Below, in pieces: positions 1-9,061 of a stretch of 64,000 bases of DNA. The notes below the pieces were generated by a model. That model was given only the letters and a program-made list of their open reading frames with translations, was not told the DNA's origin and made no database searches. The stretch spans positions 1,077,280 through 1,141,279 of the forward strand of contig KL647297.1 in NCBI GenBank assembly GCA_000727475.1, in the 5' to 3' direction. Made by a program: the position numbers and the translations under genes. Source of the stretch: Sarcocystis neurona. Its lineage: Eukaryota; Apicomplexa; Conoidasida; Eucoccidiorida; Sarcocystidae. Within the stretch, counting starts at the first letter, position 1. Each line of letters opens with the position of its first letter.

Positions 1-3000
1 CAGCGTTTACTGCCGCAGGATTCGTCGGGACGCCGAGCCGTGCAGCAGTTCGCCACGCGTCGAGAGTTTCCTGTTCAGCAGCAGCTACGTGCGCAGAGAC
101 AGCAGCAGCAGTAGCGCTTGACGCAGAGCGAGCGGCAGCACCCAGTGGACGGAAGGCAGTGGAGGTGGGCGGGAGAGAAGCAGAAAGAAGTGAGGGAAAA
201 GTTGGGGCAGAACTGGAGAGGAATTGGCGGGAATGTGCCGCGGAGGAAGTAGGCAACCACAACGGGTCCACCTGCTGCGTGCCCTCTGCTGCTGCAACAG
301 AAGGCAGCGAATAGAATGCTGTGAGAGTTGGCAACATCGCCTGCCTCACTTCTCCCTCACTGCGACATATGCGCGGGTACACCCATCGTACAACCAGTAG
401 AACGCATGCAGCAGCAGCAGCAGTAGCAGAGGCAGCCGCAGCAGCCGGGGAGGGAGAAAAAAAGGAAATCGTTGGTGTTTTCTTCGTCGGAGTGGAAAGG
501 AAAGCGAGTGCTGCAGGGCGACAACCAGCACATGGAGGCGGCACACAGAAGCGCAGCACAGGGGCATGCAACTGTTGCTGCTCCTCCGGCAGTAGCGGCG
601 CGCCTTGATCATTCCTGAGTGAGTTTTCCGGCAGCAGCAAGTCCCCTGCGTCAAAGAAATTGGCATCATATACAAACACGCTACTGCAGCCTGCATGCAG
701 CACGGCCACGTACGACGCGCCGGTTACCTCGGTAGTCAGCGCGAAGGAGAGAATGCCGCCTACAGCAGAAGTCTGCAGCGGATGTGTGTCACCTGAGTGC
801 TGCTGCTCCGGCAGGTGCTTCTCGTTGGTTTCAACGTCGAGCGGGCTCCTCCTTCGCGTAGCACTGTCCGCATCGAGCCACGCCGCCCCTCTCACTGCTT
901 CTTCGTTCGGCTGCTGCGACTCCGCTGCCGCTGTTGCTGCATCTCTCTGTGCTGCAACTCGCTGCCGCTGCTCCGTATCACGGTCACGAGCGGTAGCAGC
1001 AGCGGCACCAGACAAGCGCTGCTGCGCCGTGTCTTTCGGGATTTGTTGTCGCCGCCGCTGCGCCTGCTGCTCAAGCAAGTGCTTCTGCTGCTGCTGCTGT
1101 TTTTTCTGCAAACGCTGCATCTGCGTCCAGACAGGGGTGAAAAAGTCGACTTCGTAAACTGGCGCACGCATCTGCTCATTCCGACGCAGCAGTCTGTTGC
1201 GTAGTGACACCAGTAGGCCGCCTGCCCCTCCTCGCCATCCCCTTGCAGAGCGGCGCCGCAGGGCGGCAGCCGCAGCGTATAAAGGCGACGAAAGAGACGC
1301 ACAGAAGAAGGAGGAGGAAGAGGGAAACAAAGCCGAACCATATAGAGTCTTCCACGGCATTACCAGCAACACCGCATGTCCACGCATAGACAAGTAGAGA
1401 AGCTGCGACGACGGAGAATAATCGAGCTTTGCCACCGGAAACGACCCTTTCCACGCCTCCTCAGCTGCTGCCGTTGCTGTGTCCGCTAGCCCAGCGCCTG
1501 TCCCCGCAGCAGGAGACAGAGAAGAAGACGAATAAGAAGAAGCGGATGCAGAAGAGAGCGTCTCGTAATCAACGCTGTGCCGCATGGTTGTTGCTCTCTG
1601 CTGCTGTCCCTCTTTATGCATCTGCCTGCGGCATCTCATTCCCACATCTCGCACCCTGTCGGCACCAGCATCCACCTGTCCCATTGCTGTCCGGCTGTCA
1701 TCCTCTGACGCAAACATCCCTTCCTTGGTGTCCCTCCCTGTGTTGCTGCTGCTGGTCAAACTCCGACTTCTCCTGCCGATTTCTCCATTCCTGGTGCTCT
1801 CTTCGCTCCTGCCGTTCCTTGTCTCCAGCTGCTCCGTCGCGCTGCTGTTGCAGATCCTCGTGCTGCTGCTACTGCTGCTCTCCATCGCGCTCCTCAGAGC
1901 TCTCCTCGCAGCAGCATCTAGCTGCAGACGCGTAACGCAGCGCCATTCCCCCACAGTTTTTCTCGGGTCTCTGCAAAAGACCGACAGTTTGCCGTCGCTA
2001 CTGAGCAGCAGTAGCTGGCGTGAGTTCGTCCAGCAGCACGCGAGGGGCCTGCAGCAGCAGTACAGGGCTTCGGTCCCAAAAGCAAACAGGGTGGACAGCC
2101 GAGTGCTGCGGTAGAAGCACCCCCTGCTGCACAAGCTGTCACTTGTCCCCGAACAGCCCCCTGCTGCTTCTTTGCTGCTCGTGTAGGTGCCCCCCTTCCC
2201 ACCGTTGCTGCTCCAACTGGGGATCGTGCTGTTGCAGCTGCTGCACGGCCCCTCTGCCGTCTCCTGCTGCTGACTCTCGGATACTTCGAAGATGTAAACA
2301 TAGCGCGACGTCAGCGCGCATATCCGAGTGTTACAGGGAGACGCGCGCAAAGACACAAGGGGCCCCTGCAGCCGCTCCACGCCCCGCAGCTGCCACAGCG
2401 GAAAAGTGTTCCCTGCACCGGCAGCAGTGAGGTCGGCCTGCATGTCTCTGCCAGCTGTTGCTGCTGCTTCTGCAGGCGGAGAAGGAAACACATCCCCCGA
2501 TCTTTCCCCGACGAACGACGCGTCATTTATGATTTCTGCACCAGCAAACCACACGCTCTTTCCAACGGTCCCAGATATTCTATTGCTGCAGCTTCTTCCG
2601 CAGCCAGCGCTGTCGCTAAAGCCGTAGCGGTTGTCACCGCTGTTGGTGTTGCCAGCAGCAGCCATAGACGGCTGCAATGTTTCCAGCCTTCCATCGCTAT
2701 AGCCCACCAGCAGAAGCGACGTGCCTGCAGCAGGACGAAGAATGACAGCTGCCGTTGGGTAACGAGAGGGACGGCTACTTTTCCTCTTCCCGAGTAGCTG
2801 CAGGCGCTGCCACAAGGAGAGGCGCAGCGACGAAGCACCAGGCTTTGCTGCGGCTGCTGCATGTCCTTCTCGAGCAGCAGCAGGCGCCACAAGAGGAGCA
2901 GGTGTGGCCGCACCAGGAGCAGCAGAATCAGCCGTGGGAGGCGGATACGTTGACAGTCCGAGAGCAGCCTCAAGAGAGGCAGTCTTCCCTATGTTTCTTA

Positions 3001-4381
3001 GAATAACAGCAGCAGGGGAGTGGCCATATAACACAGCGCTGCTGCTAGTGAGATACTGAGGGCTGCCACGGCTAGTGGTGGCAGAACTCCCTGCAGCAAC
3101 ATCGGGCGCAGCAACAGCAGGGAGGAGCTGCGTGAGCAGCAGCGCGCCGCCGCCGTCGACCTCCTGCGCTTGATCGCTACAAGCGCCATCGGCGATCAAA
3201 TAGAACGATGCAGCAGATGTCCCGAGGGCAGTCGAACAGGGCACCAGGTCGGGAGAACAGAGGGCAACAGAGAGCGCTCCCTGCACGGCGGGAGCCTGCT
3301 CCGGTGTGGGAGGGGACGCACTGCTGGCCAGGCGTAGGAGACGAGGGAAGAAGAGGAAAAGACGCAGACAGCAGGAAACGAGCGCGCAGAAGCAAGCGGA
3401 GCACCAGCCACATATACGGAACACTACTGACTCCAGATATGAAGAAGAACTAGGTAAAGAAGAGGAGAACGGGTAAAATGAAGGGGCGTACAGAGAGGCG
3501 AGCAGCAACAGCAGCTGCAGCAGCAGCCAGCGGAAGCTGTTGTAAATGAGAGAGAAGACACCTTCTGAAGAAGGAGGCCAGGCAGCAGCAGCGGGAGACC
3601 AGGAAGACGGAGCGGTGGCGGTGAGCTGACAATAGGAAGGAGTTGCTAGCGGAAGTGGGACAGACCCGGGAGACGACGAGGAGGTGGAGAAGGATGACGA
3701 AGCACCGCCGGCGAGACGAGATGCGGACAACTGTGCGGAAGGAAGAGGATGGCCAAAACTTTTTGCAAGCAGCACGACGTCTGCACTATGCAGGAAAAAG
3801 GCTGCCTCGGCTGCTGGTGGCGTAAGGACAGAAGCAGGAGAAGCAGCAGCAGCAGATGCCTGCTGTTCTTCCCTCAAAAGATGCGTACGAGATCCTGCAG
3901 CACCGACGCGAGGTGTAGCAGCAGCCGCCGGCGTCGTTGCTGCAGTAGACGCTGCTGCTGCAGAAGCAGGTCGACATGCAGCAGCAGGGAGGAGGGGAGA
4001 GGAAGAGGCAGCAGCAGACGCGGCAGGTCCTTTCCCCGCTGCAGTCTTTGCCTGAGGGCCAGCCACAGAAGCATGGACAAATCCTAAGTCGGACGGCGAA
4101 GGAAACGAGCTTGTTGCTGTTGGACGAGGACGCGACGAAGCTGCTGCTGCAGAAGGAGGAAGAGGAACGTCTGCTGATCCAGCAGCAGTGCGGCCAGCTG
4201 GGGTAGCCACGCCACCAGATACAGACACAGGATCAAAAGCAGCAGGTCGCAGCGGAGTCTCCGGACTAGATACTGCTGTATGCAGCGAAGAGTGGGGGTA
4301 AGCCGAGGATGAGAGGCGAATATCCCTATTCCAACTGCTGCTTGAGGCAACGTCGCTTACTCCACTATTAATTGCCGTCAT
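1..4381 (-). CDS. Large homopolymer-rich protein with beta-propeller-like segments, 3' end beyond the window
   Basis: Read from the complementary strand, one frame has no stop from about 4480 down to base 1, giving at least 1,460 codons from the first Met at 4381. The stop lies outside the window. I do not recognise the family. From that Met, residues 1-270 are low-complexity Ala/Ser/Pro. Two hydrophobic stretches lie near residues 285-305 and 327-351. Between about 545 and 1245 there are repeated short beta-strand-like motifs such as LLLVGYSDGRLETL, SRYVYIFEV, LLLLSSDGKLSVF and SSQLLYLSMRG, spaced as in WD-like or nucleoporin-type propellers. A poly-Gln/Arg coiled segment follows near 1090. 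CAG arrays are read as Gln, Ala and Ser. The coding call rests on frame length and sensible composition; the propeller reading is inference. Upstream exons are probable. Confidence 0.75.
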   Translation of the reverse strand, partial: MTAINSGVSDVASSSSWNRDIRLSSSAYPHSSLHTAVSSPETPLRPAAFDPVSVSGGVATPAGRTAAGSADVPLPPSAAAASSRPRPTATSSFPSPSDLGFVHASVAGPQAKTAAGKGPAASAAASSSPLLPAAACRPASAAAASTAATTPAAAATPRVGAAGSRTHLLREEQQASAAAASPASVLTPPAAEAAFFLHSADVVLLAKSFGHPLPSAQLSASRLAGGASSSFSTSSSSPGSVPLPLATPSYCQLTATAPSSWSPAAAAWPPSSEGVFSLIYNSFRWLLLQLLLLLASLYAPSFYPFSSSLPSSSSYLESVVFRICGWCSACFCALVSCCLRLFLFFPRLLRLASSASPPTPEQAPAVQGALSVALCSPDLVPCSTALGTSAASFYLIADGACSDQAQEVDGGGALLLTQLLPAVAAPDVAAGSSATTSRGSPQYLTSSSAVLYGHSPAAVILRNIGKTASLEAALGLSTYPPPTADSAAPGAATPAPLVAPAAAREGHAAAAAKPGASSLRLSLWQRLQLLGKRKSSRPSRYPTAAVILRPAAGTSLLLVGYSDGRLETLQPSMAAAGNTNSGDNRYGFSDSAGCGRSCSNRISGTVGKSVWFAGAEIINDASFVGERSGDVFPSPPAEAAATAGRDMQADLTAAGAGNTFPLWQLRGVERLQGPLVSLRASPCNTRICALTSRYVYIFEVSESQQQETAEGPCSSCNSTIPSWSSNGGKGGTYTSSKEAAGGCSGTSDSLCSRGCFYRSTRLSTLFAFGTEALYCCCRPLACCWTNSRQLLLLSSDGKLSVFCRDPRKTVGEWRCVTRLQLDAAARRALRSAMESSSSSSTRICNSSATEQLETRNGRSEESTRNGEIGRRSRSLTSSSNTGRDTKEGMFASEDDSRTAMGQVDAGADRVRDVGMRCRRQMHKEGQQQRATTMRHSVDYETLSSASASSYSSSSLSPAAGTGAGLADTATAAAEEAWKGSFPVAKLDYSPSSQLLYLSMRGHAVLLVMPWKTLYGSALFPSSSSFFCASLSSPLYAAAAALRRRSARGWRGGAGGLLVSLRNRLLRRNEQMRAPVYEVDFFTPVWTQMQRLQKKQQQQQKHLLEQQAQRRRQQIPKDTAQQRLSGAAAATARDRDTEQRQRVAAQRDAATAAAESQQPNEEAVRGAAWLDADSATRRRSPLDVETNEKHLPEQQHSGDTHPLQTSAVGGILSFALTTEVTGASYVAVLHAGCSSVFVYDANFFDAGDLLLPENSLRNDQGAPLLPEEQQQLHAPVLRFCVPPPCAGCRPAALAFLSTPTKKTPTISFFSPSPAAAAASATAAAAACVLLVVRWVYPRICRSEGEVRQAMLPTLTAFYSLPSVAAAEGTQQVDPLWLPTSSAAHSRQFLSSSAPTFPSLLSASLPPTSTAFRPLGAAARSASSATAAAVSAHVAAAEQETLDAWRTAARLGVPTNPAAVNA

Positions 4382-4797
4382 GGCGGTACAGCAGCAGCAG
4401 CAGGGCCAGCAGCAGCCGCGCAACAAGACCAGAGACACCGATAGCAACGCGACACAGCCAGAGGGTCCAGCAGAAAAAATTCACAAGCGGGCGCACCACG
4501 AGCTGAAGCGCGCCGCTCAACAGCAGAGGTAGGATCGCTTGTACAGATGCAGTACATGCAGCTTCTCGTCTGCGCGGAGGTGGGGAAGAACAGAAGACGT
4601 ACGTGGAGGATTGAAGAGGCAAGACCGTTACACGGTGCAACATCGGTAACCAGACGTGAAACAGGCGGAGGAGGACGCGGAGGGAAAAGATAACTTGGTC
4701 GTATGCAGCACCAGCAGCGGTAGCGTCCGTCCTTGCCGCTAAAGAAGGAGCAGGACGGTACGCAGGAGCAACAGCAGCGGATGCGGCAACGTAAAAA
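4368..4797 (-). CDS. Candidate upstream exon, hydrophobic, in another frame from the large ORF
   Basis: A second minus-strand frame is open from about 4797 to a TAA at 4368-4370 and overlaps the start of the large ORF by about 110 bases. It reads as an Ala-rich stretch (FYVAASAAVAPAYRP) followed by Leu-rich hydrophobic sequence around LPLLLSGALQLVVRPL. It could be the preceding exon, spliced into the large ORF by an intron I could not fix, or the same exon broken by an indel in the CTG array near 4385-4402. Both are inference. Confidence 0.3.
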
Positions 4798-5150
4798 TTT
4801 CAGCACGTAACCACGCACAGCAGCTGTGTCATCGACGTGAGGCTACGGAGTGCGCACAGCTGCACGTGCGCTGAGAAAGAATTACGTAGGGGACTCGGAC
4901 GGGGCAGCAGCAATAGACGATGAGCAGAAATAGGAGGAGAAAATAGGAGAAGCGGTTGCAAACGCACACAGGAGCGGCCGCTGCTGAGGTGCACACGGTT
5001 GAGGAAGACGAAGCATGAAGAGCAGCGGCGGCAGCGGAGGACGCTAGTGTCGGCAGCAACGGGAACATCTGCTGCTGGCTTTTGGGTGAACAAGCTAAAT
5101 TTGAGCAGCAGCGACAGCAGTCGGTGAGGTGGCACGAGAGTGACAAGGAT

Positions 5151-5510
5151 TCAGGTGCATGCAGCAACTGCATCAGGAGTGGCGGCAATAGGAAGAGCAG
5201 TAGCAGCAACAGGGAAGTCCGCAGCAACAGCAACAGGAGTAGCAGCAACAACGGCAACACTCCTACGAGCCGGAGCTGGGGCAGAACCGGTGGCGGCAGA
5301 AAGAGAAGGAGCAGCAACAACGGAGGTAAGAGCAAGAACAGCAACAAGTGCAAGAACAGCAAAAACAGAACGGGCCACAGCAGCAAAGGCACCAGTTGCG
5401 ACAGCGGATGGGGTGGACTGTAACGAACGAACTGCTTCACGATAGGTAGCTCCGATGACCATTTCACCATCGCAAATGAACTCGAGTGTCACCTGCAGGA
5501 AATGCACTTT
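5151..5510 (-). CDS. Candidate exon upstream of the large homopolymer-rich gene
   Basis: After a plausible acceptor (TTTCCTGCAG, minus strand, about 5495) the frame reads VTLEFICDGEMVIGATYREAV and then a long Ala/Val-rich tail from the CTG arrays. The first 25 residues look like ordinary protein rather than repeat translation. Strand and position suit a 5' exon of the gene that runs to base 1. The other frames of this stretch give only Leu-rich or Asn/Ser-rich repeat translations. Confidence 0.3.
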   Translation of the reverse strand, partial: KVHFLQVTLEFICDGEMVIGATYREAVRSLQSTPSAVATGAFAAVARSVFAVLALVAVLALTSVVAAPSLSAATGSAPAPARRSVAVVAATPVAVAADFPVAATALPIAATPDAVAACT

Positions 5511-5839
5511 CCCAAAAATTTTCATGCAGTGCCAGGCATTGGAAGATTTGTTCCGCAGAGGTGCTGTGCAGCGGGAACGGCTTCCGATAATGCTGTGTGG
5601 GGTACACCAGTGAAGACAGAAGTGCTGCTGCAGAAAGACAGCAACCTGCTGAAGCAACGGAAGCGGGACAGGGAAGTGAAACACACGAAAACAGATGGAC
5701 AGGGTGGAGAGGGAAATGGGGAAAAAACAGTCACGGCGCCTTTCTTGCAGAAGAGGGGGAAAAGACGTTCCCCTGTGCGCTCGTAGAAGCGAAAAGAGAT
5801 CCCCTTCTCGATATCGAAAGAAAAATGTAAACACCACGG

Positions 5840-8800
5840 GCGTACAAGTTTTTTTCTGTGCTCATGCAGAACCGCCGATATGGAAACCGTTGTCCTGCAG
5901 TGTGCTCGCTCCACCGTGCTCCTGCTACAGCGGCTGCTCCTGCTGCTGCTCCTGCTCGTTGCCTCCCTCCGACTGCTTACCCACCTGTACGGCTGCGGCC
6001 GCTACAGTGGCTGAAGCAGTGCTGTCGCAGCCTGTAGTGCTTCAAGAAGTGGCCGGTGCAGGAGCGCCGGCGGCTCATGCATGCACACAGGAAGGGGTGC
6101 CGCGTCGAGGCAGGCAGTCCGTGTGCAGCTCGTGAAAAGCACGTATTTCTCGTTTTGCATGAGAAGGCGCACTGCGTATGCCTGCATCCTTGTGCGTACC
6201 ACACATATTTGCGTATGCATTCAGATTCACCTATATAAAGCCATATAACAAATCTCTTTTCTTTAATCACTGCAACAACATGCAAATATTCGTATGTGCA
6301 TTTATACACATACATACAAGTATAAATATGGAAAAAAGGGACATATATGACAGATATGTGCACGTGTATGTCTGCCTGAGTGACCGTGGGCCTATAGATA
6401 GTCCTTGTATAGCACACCTGTGTACGTCCAGGTACCGGTACCAAGACGTCAACCTCACTCGGTAACGTCCGCGTACCTCTCAAACCCGCTACGCTACGCA
6501 CAAACTTCCAGAATGTACACAAATATGCGCATATGGACGAGAGGATGACATTCTGTTGCAAGCGGCTCCCCTCTACCTATATCTGTACATTTGTTAAAAC
6601 ATCGGTAGTACTACTCAAGGTAACGCATTGTCTTGCTTCGTTCACGTGTGTTCAGCCATTCATCTTTGTACTGATATTCTTGGTGTTCCTTCTCTATGCT
6701 GCTGCGCAGCCTACGGACAAATCTGAATGTAATCCGACGTCGTTACACTTCTGCGTCATTTTGGTCCTTGTCCTGCCTCTCTTTACTGTGCGTGCCCTCC
6801 CGCACCTTCCTTCTTTCTGCCATTATTCCTCCTCTCCTTCCTATGAGCGTCAGCTTTTCACCGCCCAATGCAAGAAACGTGACAGTCCACTACCTTACAT
6901 TGTACACTCGTGCACACGGACAACTGCATCCCCACAGACATACACACAATACTCGCATACGTACACACGCACATATGTGTTCATCTGGGGTGTTCAGGCC
7001 CTCTGTGCCGCTTAATGTGTACCCGCCTTTTCTCTCTTGCGGATTTGAGATACGACAGCTGAAGTGTTCTCACTTGGACTTGTACGCTTTTTCCAACACT
7101 GCGGGAGTCAGCGGAAGAACTACCGCATTATCCTCGAAGAGCGCCGCAGCCTCTGGTTGGCATTGCCGCGGGATCCCTCTGGTGTATCACGCTGCGCTTC
7201 GTTGCCGTCACCATTTCGTCTGCGCGGAATTAAATCGTTCCACTGACGCATGTTAGTCACCGTTATTTTGCATCGTCTACATTCCCGCATGATAGATATA
7301 CAGTCATATGGTGTCTGTCCGTACTATCTGATAGCCACCCGACTGCCTCTTTAGTCTGTCGTAGCACCTGTTTTCAATAATAAAGCTCCCTTCCGAAGGA
7401 CCTCACTACCTTTCTGCACTACTACAGTAGCCCTCTGTAGTGTGCACGCGTCGACAACTTTTAGCATCCTGCTGCACCTTCCGGCGGCTCCTTGATTCTA
7501 TTCGACACTACCTGCTGCATCTCCTAGTATTCCACCCCATAGTCTGTGTACCGCCCTGCACGACCGTGTCACGCGATTGATAACTGTTAGTATCTTTTAG
7601 ACTGCTACTCAAATATTTTTCAGCGTAGTCGCTATCTGTGTATACTAGGTCTTAGTCTCCCTCTCCTCTGCCAAGTGCGGTGTGTTGACTACTATCTGTG
7701 TCTCTTCAAACATTCCTCTGGCCATCTCGATGTGTCACCGTGGCCTACCTGAGTATTACTTTGTACTGCGTAGGTCTGTAGCGTCCGTGCCCCCCACAGT
7801 TAAATATAACGGTGAAGCATTTCGTTCCTTTTTTTCATCCCGCCAGTGTGTCGCTTCATCTGCGCTACTGTTACTGTATCCCGCGGTGTCTTTTTCATGC
7901 AAGGTGAAACTGCTCACCGTCACTTCTTGTGTAGTACTCTACATTATAACGTACGCAGCACGCCTTCCACAACCGCGTAGACAACCGCAGTACACGTGTG
8001 GCTTTCCCTTCTGGAGTAGTAGCAGTGCAGACAACGTTGGCAGTAGTCACTGTGCAAGTGGTAGTCTCAATCTATTTCTATACGTGTTGATACAGCAGCA
8101 GTATTAAAAGCAGTGGCATAGCAACAGTCGTACTAATAGTAGCAGGAGTAACAGCAGTTGCAGTAGTAGTACCAACGACAGTACTATGGTCCTCCACTGT
8201 CAATGCGATCGAGTGTCTTGTCGAATATTGCTGGGAAGATCTATCCTTCCATTCCCCCCTCAGGTGCCCTCCTCACTGCCACACTGCCTGTGTTACTGCT
8301 CAGGTTGTGACTAGCTAAGTCTGGCACTGTCGCGATGTTGGCACGGTTTTCTTATATTTGTTGCATACCGTTTCAGAGCGTAGGCGTCGATTCCCCTGCA
8401 ATAGCGCAACTCCCGGTGTGTTGCCACAATATCCCCCTATACTGGCTGAGTATTCCGGCTTACTGCGTAGTGGTCCTCTGTGCTAGCTTCAAATAGCTCT
8501 GCTACCCACGTGTCTATCTGTGTGATCATAAAGTCCGGCCAAACTACCGTTCTGTCGCTTCGTGTCGGCTAGAGATACTTTAATGATGACCCAAACCGCG
8601 TCACAGGGTTAGCATGGTAGCATCATTGTGTCACCGCATTATCCCCGTAGACTGGACTTACATTACTTTATACTTCTTAGTATCATCACATAAGCAGCCG
8701 TCCCTTCACACTGTTTTCGTTTCCTTCTATAGTGCCACAATTTTGCCTTTTCCCCCATAATAGGTTTCTCCTATATTTTCAAAAGTGTTACACTGCATCA

Positions 8801-9061
8801 ATATGAGGAAAAATTCTTAACCAGGTCGATTTCGCCTTCTTCGGTGCCCTCTGAGCATTCCGTGTTTCCTCACGTTCTATTTTTCGTGGCCCACTACAGG
8901 CCCTTGTTTCCCTCAGTTCCCGTTTAATCTGAATTCAAATACTACGCATCTGTACACCTACTCACTCTTCTGCGCCTCACGCCGGCACCACTTGCCTGCG
9001 AATCTCCTCCTTCTGCGGTACCCAACCCTTTGTTGCATACCCATATAACAAACGCAGGACT
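5840..9061. other. Interval without a recognised gene
   Basis: Bases 5840-6560 are a mixed repeat zone with (CA/TA)-type tracts. Repeat-poor sequence begins near 6600. The plus strand is C/T-biased in 6600-9000. One short plus-strand segment (about 7064-7246, ending in TAA) reads QRKNYRIILEERRSLWLALP and could be a terminal exon of an unseen gene. I cannot link it to anything and give it low weight. Confidence 0.4.

Larger units (their letters stand above)
1..5460. repeat. CAG/CTG-rich block
   Basis: Dense interrupted CAG/CTG triplets, for example about 408-425, 1082-1102, 4388-4402 and 5160-5370. The orientation of the CAG strand switches several times. Much of the block is inside the minus-strand ORF, so these are coding trinucleotide arrays rather than spacer. 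Confidence 0.9.

Noticed and set aside
4829..5470. Leu-rich minus-strand frame
   Set aside because: A run of Leu from CTG arrays. Another minus frame over part of the same bases looks more like protein.
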